Shown: one piece after another, positions 17,078 through 27,397 of the stretch
How positions within the stretch are numbered: the stretch's first letter is position 1
How the letters are laid out: every line of letters begins with the position of its first letter
From: Sphingobium yanoikuyae
GTDB taxonomy: Bacteria; Pseudomonadota; Alphaproteobacteria; Sphingomonadales; Sphingomonadaceae
Length of the DNA: 64,000 nucleotides
Direction: 5' to 3'
Assembly: GCF_013001025.1 (NCBI RefSeq)
Contig: NZ_CP053023.1
Coordinates: forward strand, 218,771 to 282,770
Notes under the pieces: model-generated
The model's database searches: none
What the model was told of the DNA's origin: nothing
Seen by the model: only the letters and a program-made list of their open reading frames with translations
Made by a program: the position numbers and the translations under genes

Positions 17078-17230
17078 CCCGATGAACTAGGAGCATCGTC
17101 GCCAAACGATGCCAAGGGCCATCAGACAGCCCCTCTCCTAGAGCATTTCGAGCGCAGGCTCAAGGGATGCGCGATTCGCGCCACGCATCTGCTTTGTTCG
17201 CTGACGGCCCCTTGCACGAGGGGACGAACG

Positions 17231-18274
17231 ATGGACTTTACCCTGCGACAATCGACGGTGCCGGCTGACTCCGTGGTGGACGAGCTGCGCGCCGAAGGGA
17301 TTTCCTACGAAGACATTCGCACCGCACTGGACTTGCAGGCTACCCAGCGGCAGTCCGGCGTGCCGGTTCTGCCCCTGCGCGTGATATGTGGGCTTGAGCA
17401 GCACAAGAGCACCAGCAGCAATGTCCTCCTCAACGCGACCCGCGCGATCGTCGGCACCCCCAAGGGGGGGCGGCCGACTGGCGGGCTCCACATCACGCGC
17501 CGCAAAATATGGGCGAACAGCGTCCGGACCGAAAGCGCCGAGGAGGCCGACTTCGCCCAGCGCCTCGGGAACGATCTTCGCAAGCGGCTCTATGTCGCCG
17601 GCGAGCTGACCTTCAACCTTGGTCGCAAGCTGGCGAGCGAAGCCCGCGCTGGCCTGCGTACCCTTACGGAGAGGGAGGAGGCCCTGGTTCAATTCACGCA
17701 GTCGTGTCAGCGCGTCCTCACGGCCATGCTGCGGCGTGAGCAGGGCCGAAAAGGCTGGCTGACCCCCGATTATGAGGCGATCATGTCGTGGACCGGCCTC
17801 TCGCGTTCGACCGTGCATCGCTCGCTCGGCATCCTGAAGGCGATCGGCCTGGTCGACTGGATCAGGCGCTTCATCTACTCGCGTGACGACACGAACGGCG
17901 CGCGCTCCGAGCAGACCTCCAACCTTTATCGCTTCGCGCTTCCCCAATGGCTGGCGAAGCTGATCGGCCTTCACGTCCCCATCCCTGACGACGAGGAGGT
18001 GCGCCGCGAAACCGTTCTGGAGGATCATGCGGCGATGCTCGCCAATACGTCGGGCGGCGAACGGCGTCGGCTGATGCCTGAAGATCCCAAGGCCCGCACC
18101 GACCTCGCCAATGCCGCCTTCCGGCTCGATCAGCGTCAACGTCTCGAACTCGCAGCCCGTGAGTGTCAGAAAAACACTGCTCCTCTTAGGAAGTCTATAT
18201 ATTCTAAGAAGGGAGAAGCGGAATCGGCCTGGACGGCCGATACGTTTAGCCCTGACGGGCCCCGCCTAGCCTAA
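17231..18274 (+). CDS. plasmid winged-helix DNA-binding protein, replication-associated
   Basis: The 347-residue protein has a winged-helix segment near residues 175-220 (YEAIMSWTGLSRSTVHRSLG, then ILKAIGLVDWIRRF), like helix-turn-helix proteins encoded beside plasmid rep genes. A basic region sits near residues 75-95 (TPKGGRPTGGLHITRRKIW). It starts after GAGGGGACG. It lies between the repA iterons and the primase-like gene on the same strand. A replication or copy-control role is inferred from position and fold. Confidence 0.6.
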   Translation: MDFTLRQSTVPADSVVDELRAEGISYEDIRTALDLQATQRQSGVPVLPLRVICGLEQHKSTSSNVLLNATRAIVGTPKGGRPTGGLHITRRKIWANSVRTESAEEADFAQRLGNDLRKRLYVAGELTFNLGRKLASEARAGLRTLTEREEALVQFTQSCQRVLTAMLRREQGRKGWLTPDYEAIMSWTGLSRSTVHRSLGILKAIGLVDWIRRFIYSRDDTNGARSEQTSNLYRFALPQWLAKLIGLHVPIPDDEEVRRETVLEDHAAMLANTSGGERRRLMPEDPKARTDLANAAFRLDQRQRLELAARECQKNTAPLRKSIYSKKGEAESAWTADTFSPDGPRLA

Positions 18275-18540
18275 CCGCATCGCCAAAACCGCAACCTCAC
18301 CGACTGGATCAACTGTCGGACCGTCGCCTGCGGCGCCGGAATGCTCCCCAGCGGGAGCAAGCGGCTTGACCTGCGCTCAAATGGCGACCGTCGTGGCTCC
18401 CGATCGTCGAAATCGGGATCGAAGGCGACGAGATCGCGCGTTTGATAGGCCAGAGGGAAATACTGGCGCTCAATTTCGCGCTCGGACGCGCCTCGGCGGA
18501 TCGCCATCCCATCACCCGTCGGCGAAAAATCTCTGTCCAT
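18271..18540 (-). CDS. hypothetical protein
   Basis: The 89-residue lower-strand frame has AGGAC just before its ATG and lies between two upper-strand genes, overlapping the stop of the winged-helix gene by 4 bases. It is rich in Arg, Asp and Phe and has no recognised domain. Its start faces that of the primase-like gene 28 bases away. Confidence 0.4.
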   Translation of the reverse strand: MDRDFSPTGDGMAIRRGASEREIERQYFPLAYQTRDLVAFDPDFDDREPRRSPFERRSSRLLPLGSIPAPQATVRQLIQSVRLRFWRCG

Positions 18541-18568
18541 TTTCGTCCTATATTGTTATTTGGACACC

Positions 18569-19435
18569 ATGACGCACACGCCGGAAACAGCAGCGCGTAA
18601 GATCGTCGCGGACCTGAAGGGCACATGGCATCGCAAGCATGGCATGGTCCGGTGCCCCGCGCACGCTGACAAGACGGCTTCGCTGTCCGTCACGCCGGGC
18701 CGCAAGGCAGTCCTTTTCCATTGTTTCGCCGGCTGCACCCAGGACGAGATCATCTCGGCGCTGCGCGACCAGCGTATCAATCCGGCGATCGACGCGCCCA
18801 GCTCGGCGCCGGAAGCCCCCGCGCGCGACCTCACTCCGCTCGCCGAGGATATTTGGACCCGCGCCATGCCGATCGCCGGCACCCCGGCCCAGCTCTACGC
18901 GGACGGGCGCGGCATCGGCCACACCACGATCGCCCGATATTCGCCAAGCGTCATGACCTATGAGCGAGGCCGCAGATTGCTCCTGCCGGCGCTGCTCGTA
19001 CCGATGCACGAGGGCCGGAGATTTCGGGCGCTCCTGCGCATATTCATCGATCGCGATGGCCAGAAGGCCCGCGCCCTGGAGGAGCCCAAGCGCACGCTCG
19101 CCGACCCGCGCGGCAGTGTCGTCCAGATCGGCGCCCCGCCCGATGATACGATGAACCTGGCCGAAGGCTATGAGGACGCCGAATCCGCGATCGTGCTCAA
19201 CGACCTTTCCGGCTGCGCGGCCGTGTGCGGCGTCGAACGCTATCGCGAGATCTACATTCCCGACCATGTGCGTCGCATCGTGATTTACTCGCAGCACGGA
19301 AAGGCCGCGGCCGAGGGGATCGAGCGCGGCCGGGAAAACCTCACCCGCAATGGCCGATCGGTGGTCATCGTCCCCCCTCCCCCCCGTTGCGACTGGAACG
19401 ACGCCTTGATGGCGAAGCTGGCTGCCCGCGCTTGA
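18569..19435 (+). CDS. Toprim-domain primase-like plasmid protein
   Basis: The protein has a zinc-finger-like N terminus (MVRCPAHADKTASLSV, then VLFHCFAGCTQDEI), as in CHC2-type primases. A Toprim-like core follows: MNLAEGYEDAESAIVLNDLS with the acidic Glu, and RRIVIYSQHGKAAAEGI in place of a DxD motif. It probably primes or assists plasmid replication or DNA transfer. ATG 18569 is chosen; an in-frame TTG lies 9 bases upstream. The stop overlaps the next start (TTGA). Confidence 0.8.
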   Translation: MTHTPETAARKIVADLKGTWHRKHGMVRCPAHADKTASLSVTPGRKAVLFHCFAGCTQDEIISALRDQRINPAIDAPSSAPEAPARDLTPLAEDIWTRAMPIAGTPAQLYADGRGIGHTTIARYSPSVMTYERGRRLLLPALLVPMHEGRRFRALLRIFIDRDGQKARALEEPKRTLADPRGSVVQIGAPPDDTMNLAEGYEDAESAIVLNDLSGCAAVCGVERYREIYIPDHVRRIVIYSQHGKAAAEGIERGRENLTRNGRSVVIVPPPPRCDWNDALMAKLAARA

Positions 19436-20082
19436 GAGCGCGGGCGCTTCTCGGCGGCTTCGCGATACTCGTGGCCGTTATGCTTTGGCACCGGCCTTCG
19501 GCCGATCACCGTGCCCCACGGCCGAACGATCCGACCGGCTGCGCCGCGACAGGAGCGACGCAATTTTGTGATGCCGTCGCCGGCTTCTCAAAATCGCTCC
19601 GCAGTCCGATCTTGCCCTTCAATCGCGCGAGCATCCTTCCGCCCCCCGAAGTCACCGGCGCCGTCGATCCGGCCATCAATCAGGCCAATATCGACGCCAC
19701 GATTTGCCGGCCCGGATATGCGAAAGCGGCGCGGCCTCCCTATTCGATCACCGGGCCGATGAAGCGCCGCCTTATGGATCAGCAGCATCCTGGCGAAAGC
19801 ATGGCTAACTATGAGCTTGACCACCTGATCCCCATTTCCATCGGCGGCGCTCCGCTCGACATGAAGGATTTGTGGCTGCAACCGCGTCTCGGGCAGGCGA
19901 ACGCGGCGGACAAGAACGTCCTGGCGTATGTGCTTTGGCGGTTGGTCTGCACGCATCAGGTGCCACTCGAAACCGCGCAACAGGCAATTAGCCGGGATTG
20001 GACGAAGGCGTATCAGACCTACGCAACGCCGGAAAACATCGCGAAATACCATTTCCGTCATGATGAACAGCGAGCGGATTAG
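19432..20082 (+). CDS. exported or membrane-anchored HNH-like protein
   Basis: Starting at TTG 19432, coupled to the previous stop, the 216-residue product opens with a hydrophobic segment (ALLGGFAILVAVMLW) typical of a signal anchor. The C-terminal half holds YELDHLIPISIGGAPLDMKD followed by LWLQPR, a pattern shared by HNH-like proteins, in which the Asp-His pair and later residues would bind a metal. Whether it is a nuclease is not shown. Sitting beside primase and SSB genes, it may act in plasmid transfer or entry exclusion; this is inference. Confidence 0.6.
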   Translation: MRARALLGGFAILVAVMLWHRPSADHRAPRPNDPTGCAATGATQFCDAVAGFSKSLRSPILPFNRASILPPPEVTGAVDPAINQANIDATICRPGYAKAARPPYSITGPMKRRLMDQQHPGESMANYELDHLIPISIGGAPLDMKDLWLQPRLGQANAADKNVLAYVLWRLVCTHQVPLETAQQAISRDWTKAYQTYATPENIAKYHFRHDEQRAD

Positions 20083-20133
20083 CTCAATTATTTCCCGTTT
20101 TCTTCGTGTCATTTGTTGAAGGAGGAGAAGACT

Positions 20134-20466
20134 ATGCCGAGGAACATCGCAGAATTTCGGGTTATCGGGAATGTGGGCAATAAGCGCGAGCGCGACAAGG
20201 TGACGTATGTAAGCGTCGGCGCGACCTACAATCGCCGGGATGGTGAGGAGTGGAAGAGCGAGACGCTCTGGAATAGCGTGGTGTGCTTCTCAAATGTCGC
20301 CCAGCAGGCCGCAAATGCGGAGAAGGGAGACCTGGTGCATGTGACGGGCCGCGTGCGCGAAAGCAGCCATGGTGAGCCCGACAATCTGCAATATCGGACG
20401 GAATTGATCGCCGATACCTTCTCGATCCTGGCAAAGTCCGACAAGCAGGATCAGGATCAGCAATAA
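20134..20466 (+). CDS. single-stranded DNA-binding protein-like (OB fold)
   Basis: This 110-residue SSB-like protein begins MPRNIAEFRVIGNVGNKRER and contains TLWNSVVCFSNVAQQAANAE and GDLVHVTGRVRESS, the usual SSB landmarks. ATG 20134 follows a strong GGAGGAG. The C-terminal tail is acidic-polar (SDKQDQDQQ) but lacks the DDDIPF partner-binding tip of chromosomal SSB. It probably protects plasmid single strands. Confidence 0.85.
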   Translation: MPRNIAEFRVIGNVGNKRERDKVTYVSVGATYNRRDGEEWKSETLWNSVVCFSNVAQQAANAEKGDLVHVTGRVRESSHGEPDNLQYRTELIADTFSILAKSDKQDQDQQ

Positions 20467-20765
20467 GATGCAAGGGCGGGGGCGGCCTTCGGCACGGCTC
20501 TATCTACGCTGCGCTCCGACCGAACCCGCAAGCGGTTTCGTCCCATCCGGGTGACGATCCTCGCCTGAAACGGACGGCAAGCCTTCGGGCTTGCCGGCTC
20601 CCTATTCCCGCCTGCCCAGAGAGTGCAGCGGTTCTCGAAAGCACGAACGAGGTGAAGCGAGATCCGCGTCGCGGATCGCGGCGCTGATGTGCGCGGCCCC
20701 AAGTTGGCGTCACCTCAAGGTTTGTGCGCCAGACAACGATTTGGCGGACATAATGAGAACACTGG
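20467..20765. other. non-coding stretch with hairpin, lone iteron and possible transposon end
   Basis: A hairpin GGCAAGCC-TTCG-GGCTTGCC occupies 20576-20595 and could end transcription of the ssb-like gene, though no T-run follows. One further copy of the replicon A iteron (GGTTCTCGAAAGCACGAA) is at 20630-20647. From about 20706 (GGCGTCACCTCAAGG) to the transposase stop, the sequence may be the terminal repeat of the Tn3-family element. No gene is seen. Confidence 0.55.
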
Positions 20766-23657
20766 CTATGCCACGAGTTTGAAGCGGGCCATGGGATCGT
20801 TGAGGGTGCGGAACTCGCCAGGGGAGAGCCGGTTTGCCCTTTGCCACAGATAGTCGCCGGTCAAACTGATATGCACCCAGCCCATCGGCGAGAGATGGGC
20901 AAGCAGCGCATCATCGAAGGTGCCGCCGGATGATTGGAGATGCTGGGCGGCCCTGTCCATATAGACGGTGTTCCAGTAAGAAATCGCCGCGATCAGCAGA
21001 TTGAGGCCCGATGCCCGATATTCCTGATTCTCGATCGAGCGATCGGTGAACCGCCCCTGTCGGTTGGTGTAGATCGCGGCGGCAAGGGTATGACGTGCTT
21101 CGCCTTTATTGAGGCCGGCCTGGCAGGCGCGACGCAAGTCGGGCTGTTCAAGCCAGTCGAGCGCAAATAGCGTCCGCTCGATGCGGCCGAGTTCGGCCAG
21201 CGCAAAATCCAGCCTGTTCTGGCGCTTGTAGGCGGCCAGCTTGCGCAGGATCGCGGAGGGCGCAACGGCTCCTTCCTTAATGGAGGCGACGATCCTGACG
21301 ATGTCATCCCAATCGGCTTCGATCGCCGCCGTCTTGATCGTGCGGCCCATGAGGCTTTCGATGCCTTTGTAGGTCGAAGGCGCGGCGATCGAGCCGAGTT
21401 TCCGGTCGGCGATGTCGCGCAGACGGGGCACGAACCGGAAGCCGAGAAGATGGCAAAGGGCAAAGACATGGTCCGTCGCGCCGCCGGTATCAGTGTAATG
21501 CTCATGCAGCGGTAGCGCGCCGGCGCCGAGCATCAGGCCATCCAGCACGTAGGGGGCCTCGCCGGCGGTGGCCGACATGATCCGCGATCCGAACGAGGCA
21601 AAATGATCGGACAGGTGGGAGTAGATCTTCAGGCCCGGCTCGCTGCCATATTTCGCATTGATGTCGGCCGCCGCCGATCGGTTGCGGCCCGAGCGGAAGA
21701 ACTGCCCATCGGAGGATGAACTAGTGCCGGCTCCCCAATGGCGCGTGAAAGGAAGATCATGGTGCGCGGCAACGATCATCCCCAACGCGGCCTGATAGTT
21801 TTCGGGCGACAAATACCAGTTGTGGGTCCAGGCAAGCTGGGCGTAGCTCACCCCGTCGCTGGCGTTGGCCATGCGCTCTAGACCCAGATTCGATCCATCA
21901 GCGAGAATGGCGGCGAGGATCGCGTGCGGGTTGTCATGCTCCTTGCCGGACCGAAGATCGCGAAATGCGCTCAGGAACCCGGTGCGCTCGGCCACCTCGA
22001 CCAGGAGTTCGGTGATCCGCACGCGCGGAAGCAAGGCGTCGAGCCTGCGATCGAGAGCCTCCGCCTCGGGTGGAGTGATCGCCGGCATGGGTTGCAGCTT
22101 GAGCCGGTCGCGTTCGAGCGCCACGCCCGCGAGCCTGTTCGCCTTGAGTTGCTTGGCGAAACGGCGCAGCCGCCAGTCGAGCGTCCTTGCCCGCTCCTCC
22201 AGATAGGCGGCCGCATCGGTCTGGAATGGCAGGCTGTCGGCCACCTTATCGGCATCGCGTCGACTCAGCAAATAGGTGTCGAAGCGGCGATAATTGCGGG
22301 TTCCTTCGACCCATATGTCGCCGGCGCGCAACCGATCGCGCAGCGTGGCCATGATGGCCGTCTCGTATCGCCGGCGATCGACCTGGCCACCTTCGGTGAT
22401 GAGGCGCTTCCACTGCCGGTTGGCGAATGGGAGCGGAACGCCCTCGGGCAGGCTGCGGGCCTTGCGGGCATTGGTATCGCGGATGACCTCGATGGCCTTG
22501 ACCAGTTGCGATCCGCTCCCCGATGCCTTGAACGTGAATGTATCGAGGAAAGCCGGGCTGAACCGCCGCAGCGTCGCATAGCGACCAGTCGCCGCGACAA
22601 GCGCATCTTCGCCCGCCAGCTCGGCCAGCGCATCGACCTGCGATTTGGCTGCGACCAGTCTGTGCCAGCCTACCGCTTCGTCGATCAGTTCGAGCGGATT
22701 ACCGCCATGTTCGACCGCCTCTCCCAGCGCGGCGATCGTCGCGCCGAACAGCCGCATAAGTTCGCCGACCGAGCGGATGCTGTCCTGATAGCGCCTTTCC
22801 CGCCCGCGCCGCGCCCGTGTGAACAGGCTTCCGACAAGCCTGTCGAACATCTGGATCGCACCATCGGCGAGCCTGGCATCGAGGTCGATGACCGCCGCGA
22901 TCAGCGTCGCGCGGCGCCTGTTAAGGCTATAATCGGAGAGCAGGAACGCCGGCGCAACGCCACCTTCGCGCATGAACTGCGCGAACCGGAAGTCGGGGAT
23001 TTTCGCGCCGATCGCCGGGTCGATGCCGATTCCGCGCACATAGCGTAGCCGTTCCAGCAGCCCGTTGATGTTCGCCGTGGTGGGCGCTTCCTCGAAATTG
23101 CGCAGCCAGGCCAGCGGCGTCATGCCGAAGTCGCTGTTGTTGACGATCAGATCATCGATCCGCGCCAGTTCGGCATGACCCAGGCTTTCGACAATGAGCG
23201 CCGCCGCGGCTTTGCGGGCGCGTGCCCTGCCGGCGAGGCCCGCACGTTCGAGCGTGTCTGCCGATGGAAGAATGAAGCGTTCCTGCTTCAGCCCCTCCAT
23301 CAATGCGCGGACAATAGGTTCGCCCCGATCGGTCCGCTCCGCAGCTCTTGCGGCGAGATCGAGCGCGAGCGGTATATCCCCTCGCCGAAAAGGGTGTAGC
23401 CCCAGATGCCGTGCCGCAAGGTCGGCATGATCGTTACGTGTTTGCGCGCGCTGGCCATAGTCGGCGAACGCATCAACATCGACGAAGAGCTGGGCGGCGA
23501 GATAGTGAAGGACCGCATCGGGGACGTCGACGTCGGGCTGCAAACCGAAGCCGGGATGCCGCATAAGCGCGATCTGCGTTGCCAGACCGAGGCGGTTGGC
23601 AGGGCGATAGCGGCGACCGACCAGTTCGAGATCCTCGGCGGCAAGGGTATAGTGGCC
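20766..23657 (-). pseudogene. tnpA: Tn3-family transposase, N terminus removed by IS6100
   Basis: About 963 residues of a Tn3-family TnpA are read from the lower strand, from GHYTLAAEDLELVGRR to the C terminus. Catalytic-region landmarks include WGAGTSSSSDGQFF, FRFVPRLRDIADRK and LNKGEARHTLAAAI. The first 25 to 30 codons are missing; IS6100 sequence supplies the upstream reading. Without its native start the gene is probably inactive, though an IS6100-borne start would keep the frame open. It is a different Tn3 lineage from the remnants at 34.4 and 41 kb. Confidence 0.9.
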
Positions 23658-24537
23658 GGCTCTGTTGCAAAAATCGTGAAGCTTGAGCATGCTTGGCGGA
23701 GATTGGACGGACGGAACGATGACGGATTTCAAGTGGCGCCATTTCCAGGGTGATGTGATCCTGTGGGCGGTGCGCTGGTATTGTCGCTATCCGATCAGCT
23801 ATCGCGACCTTGAGGAAATGCTGGCGGAACGCGGCATTTCGGTCGACCATACGACGATCTATCGCTGGGTCCAGTGCTACGCCCCGGAGATGGAGAAGCG
23901 GCTGCGCTGGTTCTGGCGGCGTGGCTTTGATCCGAGCTGGCGCCTGGATGAAACCTACGTCAAGGTGCGGGGCAAGTGGACCTACCTGTACCGGGCAGTC
24001 GACAAGCGGGGCGACACGATCGATTTCTACCTGTCGCCGACCCGCAGCGCCAAGGCAGCGAAGCGGTTCCTGGGCAAGGCCCTGCGAGGCCTGAAGCACT
24101 GGGAAAAGCCTGCCACGCTCAATACCGACAAAGCGCCGAGCTATGGTGCAGCGATCACCGAATTGAAGCGCGAAGGAAAGCTGGACCGGGAGACGGCCCA
24201 CCGGCAGGTGAAGTATCTCAATAACGTGATCGAGGCCGATCACGGAAAGCTCAAGATACTGATCAAGCCGGTGCGCGGTTTCAAATCGATCCCCACGGCC
24301 TATGCCACGATCAAGGGATTCGAAGTCATGCGAGCCCTGCGCAAAGGACAGGCTCGCCCCTGGTGCCTGCAGCCCGGCATCAGGGGCGAGGTGCGCCTTG
24401 TGGAGAGAGCTTTTGGCATTGGGCCCTCGGCGCTGACGGAGGCCATGGGCATGCTCAACCACCATTTCGCAGCAGCCGCCTGATCGGCGCAGAGCGACAG
24501 CCTACCTCTGACTGCCGCCAATCTTTGCAACAGAGCC
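23658..24537 (+). mobile_element. IS6100 copy A, complete (880 bp)
   Basis: Terminal repeats GGCTCTGTTGCAAA (23658) and TTTGCAACAGAGCC (ending 24537) bound 880 bases, the known IS6100 length. The flanks (TAGTGGCC and TCGAAAAT) show no 8-base duplication, so a later rearrangement or adjacent deletion is implied. It cuts a Tn3 transposase on the left and abuts an IS3-family remnant on the right. Confidence 0.97.
23719..24483 (+). CDS. tnpA: IS6100 transposase, copy A
   Basis: This IS6-family DDE transposase of 254 residues starts at [11 protein letters not shown]. The catalytic residues lie in RLDETYVKV, NTDKAPSY and IEADHGKLK. An in-frame ATG upstream at 23683 would add 12 residues. It drives replicative transposition and cointegrate formation. 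The copies at 33535 and 48167 have the same translation. Confidence 0.96.
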   Translation: MTDFKWRHFQGDVILWAVRWYCRYPISYRDLEEMLAERGISVDHTTIYRWVQCYAPEMEKRLRWFWRRGFDPSWRLDETYVKVRGKWTYLYRAVDKRGDTIDFYLSPTRSAKAAKRFLGKALRGLKHWEKPATLNTDKAPSYGAAITELKREGKLDRETAHRQVKYLNNVIEADHGKLKILIKPVRGFKSIPTAYATIKGFEVMRALRKGQARPWCLQPGIRGEVRLVERAFGIGPSALTEAMGMLNHHFAAAA

Positions 24538-24823
24538 TCGAAAATTACTTCCTGCCAGGTGATCTCGAGGCTCAGATCGAGGCCTTTGTCGAGCACTATA
24601 ATCACCAGCGCTACCACGAGAGCCTGAACAACGTGACGCCCGCCGACGCCTACTTCGGCAGGGCCGCAGCCATCATCAAACAGCGTGAAAGGATCAAGCG
24701 GCAGACCATCGAGCATCGGCGCTTGCAACACCGCAAGCTCGCCGCGTAACATCAACCCCCAGACGAGGCCCGCACTCCGCTAATTTACGCCGCAATCCGT
24801 GCCGAATGTTCTGACGACGGACA
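24538..24823 (+). mobile_element. IS3-family element, right-end remnant
   Basis: The open frame up to 24749 encodes the C-terminal end of an IS3-type transposase (EAFVEHYNHQRYHESLNNVT, PADAYFGRA, ending HRKLAA). The element's terminal repeat TGTTCTGACGACGGACA ends at 24823. The left part is missing and replaced by IS6100. A similar but non-identical remnant with the same break is at 42889-43174. Confidence 0.85.
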
Positions 24824-25153
24824 GAATGCATCGCAGGTACAGCGGGCGCCTGGCATTTTAAGGTTCACGATCAGAAAATCACCCATCGCCCGAAGGGACG
24901 TTTCGGGTGCAATAGCGGGCATGCGGTCATGGAGGCCTGCGTTTCAGGTCTCGGTGACTGTCAGCTTCCCGATTTCTACGTCATGCCTTTTCTACAGCAC
25001 GGTATGGTAGAGCTGTTGCTGGAATATGCTCAGCCCGATGACGAACCGATCTGGGCTGTTTATCCACAGCGCCGACATCTTTTGCCGAAGGTTCAGCAGG
25101 TAGTCGATTGCCTTGTTCAGGAACTCGGTCCTGCGATGAATAGCCGAAAGTGA
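24824..25153 (+). pseudogene. LysR-type regulator C-terminal remnant
   Basis: The open frame from the IS3 boundary reads ECIAGTAGAWHFKVHDQ, later ACVSGLGDCQLPDFYV, then EPIWAVYPQRRHLLPKVQQV. That is the end of a LysR substrate-binding domain. The DNA-binding half has been lost at the IS3 insertion. It is unrelated in sequence to the two intact LysR genes of the window. Confidence 0.75.
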
Positions 25154-25583
25154 CAGCAAGATGCTTGGGGATGGGCGCCTTGCTAACTGCGATTAATCAC
25201 TGCCGCATGTAACCTGTGATCAACTTAACGAACTCAGTGTCACATGCCCAGCTTTACTTTGAACTAAGCATAGGGGAGTTAATGAAGTGCCGGATTGCAC
25301 CCCAATGTTCCTGCCGGTTAGAATATACACTTTCTGTCCCCGATAGAAATGACATCCTTTTGAGGACAGCAGGGTTGCGTGGAACCTTCGGGATAGCGCA
25401 ATGCAGACCCTGCTGATGGCGTGACGTTTGAGTTGGCGCCGTCGAGCCGGCGTCCATTGATCTTCGCGGGAGCATCCGGCATCGGATAGCCTGGGGCGCG
25501 CGGGCTGATCCTGGCGGGCAGGGGCATAGGTGTTCCGCTGCCGGTGATGCGGCGCATTCGCCTGGATCTGCTTTGCCGCCCAC
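25154..25583. other. 430-base stretch with no recognised gene
   Basis: Between the LysR remnant and pcaD no open frame shows family-like sequence on either strand. It may contain decayed sequence from the junction of the catabolic island with the IS debris, and the transcription end of the cat-pca operon. Confidence 0.5.
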
Positions 25584-26399
25584 CTACAATGAATCGATGC
25601 CGACGACAGTTTCAGCCCGCAGAAAGTCCGACACCTGCGTACCGAATTCGGCGGGGCGCTCCACATTGGCGAGATGCGCTGTGTTCAGCATGGCGAGCCG
25701 GCAGCGGGGGATCGTGGCGGCCAATGCTTCGCTATGCGGTGGCGGCGTGGCTGGATCTTGGCTACCACCAATGATGAGGGTTTCATTCCGGATCAGCGCG
25801 ATAGTGGAACGCATGTCCATGTCCCGTATGGCGGCGCAACAGCCAGCATAGCCCTGGCTATCGGTCGATTGGAGCATCGCGACTATCGGCGCGATGGCGT
25901 CGGGTGAGCTTGCCACGAAGTCGGCGGTGAACCATCGCTCAAGCGACGCCGAGGTGAGGGGCGCCATGCCGCTTTCGCGCACCAGGGCGATCCGGGCGTC
26001 CCATGCCGAAGGCGGCCCCATGAAACTTGAGGTGTTGGCCAGAACCAGCCGGCGGACCCGATGTCCTTCGCGGATGCCCAGCCATTGGCCGGTCATGCCG
26101 CCAAGCGAAAGGCCGCAAAAATCAATCGTTTCTATCTCCAGCTGGTCGAGAAGTTCGATGACGTCTCGACCCAGCCGATCGAGCGAATAGCCGCCGACGG
26201 GCGCATCCGACGCGCCGTGGCCGCGCTGATCATAGCGCAGCATTCTGAAATGGGCGCTCCAGGCGGCAAGCTGCGGTTCCCACATCTGCATGTCAGTGCC
26301 CAGGGAGTTGGACAGCAGCAGGATCGGGGCACCTTCTTTACCATCGAACCGATAGGCGATGCGGCAGCCGTCTCCCGTAATAATGAACTGCTTTTCCAT
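25584..26399 (-). CDS. pcaD: 3-oxoadipate enol-lactonase
   Basis: This alpha/beta hydrolase (271 residues) opens the enol-lactone ring to 3-oxoadipate. The nucleophile elbow FCGLSLGGMTG carries the serine, the acid lies in GSQDPATPP, and the histidine in NTAHLANVERP. The early oxyanion region is LLLSNSLGTDMQMWEPQ. It is the last gene of the lower-strand run catB-catC-catA-pcaD, 82 bases after catA. Together with CatB and CatC it completes conversion of muconate to 3-oxoadipate. Confidence 0.92.
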   Translation of the reverse strand: MEKQFIITGDGCRIAYRFDGKEGAPILLLSNSLGTDMQMWEPQLAAWSAHFRMLRYDQRGHGASDAPVGGYSLDRLGRDVIELLDQLEIETIDFCGLSLGGMTGQWLGIREGHRVRRLVLANTSSFMGPPSAWDARIALVRESGMAPLTSASLERWFTADFVASSPDAIAPIVAMLQSTDSQGYAGCCAAIRDMDMRSTIALIRNETLIIGGSQDPATPPPHSEALAATIPRCRLAMLNTAHLANVERPAEFGTQVSDFLRAETVVGIDSL

Positions 26400-26481
26400 C
26401 GCCTTCGCCCTATCAATTCCGTTCGTGCTTAACCGCCCCTCCCCACAGATGGGGAAGGGCGGCTTTTGTTAAGGTCGCTTG

Positions 26482-27372
26482 TCAGACGGCCAAGCGGCTG
26501 CGAGCGGAGAAGCTTTCATCCGTTGCCTCAGCAGACTTCTGCAACTGGAAGTCGAACGCGATATGGACGGTGTCGCCCTGACGGTTCGGGACTGGCAGCA
26601 GACCTTCGCGGGTGCCGAACGCAAAGTCGTCGGCTGCGAACGGATCGTCACCGAAATTGATCTGCGTCGTCAGCGTGCGATAGCCCGGCGCTTCTACGAA
26701 GAAATGCACGTGGGCAGGACGGTTGCCGTGACGGCCGACGGCTTTCATCAGCTGATCGGTCGCGCCGCCGGGGGGCACGCTGTAGCCATTGGGCATCTTC
26801 GAATGGAAGGAATAGCGCCCGTCCTTGCCGAGCTTGATCCGGCGGCGGTTATTGAACGGCGTCTGCTCGCGCGTGGGGTCGAAATGCGAATACCAACCCA
26901 TCGAATTGGCGTGCCAGACATGCAGAATGGCATCGGTGACGGGCTCACCATTCGGGCCGGTGACGGTGCCGGACATGTACAGCGTGCCGGTATCGTCCGC
27001 GTCGTCGGAAAGGTTGACGTCACCTTCGACCAGCGGCGCGCCCGCGACATAGAGCGGCCCTTCAATGGTGCGCGGCGTGCCGCCCGACAGCCCGGCTTCC
27101 GCGTCCTTGGCATCCATGTAGAGGTCAAGGAAATGTTCCAGGCCAACGCCCGGCACGATCAGGCCGAATTCACCGGCGCCCTTCTGGAAAAAGTCTATCG
27201 CTTTCCAGAATTCGCTTTCGTTGATGTCATGCTTGACGATGACCGTCATCACCGCTTCGACGAGGTCGCGGGTAATGGCCTTGAGCCGACGGTCGCCGCC
27301 CTCCACATCGACGCCGCTGGCGCGGTCGAGAAGAGTTTGGACGGGTTGAGTCTTCACAAAATCAGTATTCAT
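26482..27372 (-). CDS. catA: catechol 1,2-dioxygenase
   Basis: This intradiol dioxygenase uses Fe(III) to cleave catechol to cis,cis-muconate. Iron ligands are visible as Tyr in EGPLYVAGAP and in GWYSHFD, and His in RPAHVHFFVEAPGY. ATG 27372 (MNTDF) is preferred over the longer frame because AGGAGAGATC lies just before it. At 296 residues it is slightly short for the family but includes the N-terminal helical linker. It lies 25 bases after catC. Chlorocatechol activity cannot be excluded from sequence alone. Confidence 0.95.
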   Translation of the reverse strand: MNTDFVKTQPVQTLLDRASGVDVEGGDRRLKAITRDLVEAVMTVIVKHDINESEFWKAIDFFQKGAGEFGLIVPGVGLEHFLDLYMDAKDAEAGLSGGTPRTIEGPLYVAGAPLVEGDVNLSDDADDTGTLYMSGTVTGPNGEPVTDAILHVWHANSMGWYSHFDPTREQTPFNNRRRIKLGKDGRYSFHSKMPNGYSVPPGGATDQLMKAVGRHGNRPAHVHFFVEAPGYRTLTTQINFGDDPFAADDFAFGTREGLLPVPNRQGDTVHIAFDFQLQKSAEATDESFSARSRLAV

Positions 27373-27397
27373 CTGATCTCTCCTGGGAATATGATTC

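Noticed and set aside
25220..25666. Lower-strand frames between pcaD and the LysR remnant
   Set aside because: Translations lack family features and overlapping frames are equally long; nothing supports a gene.
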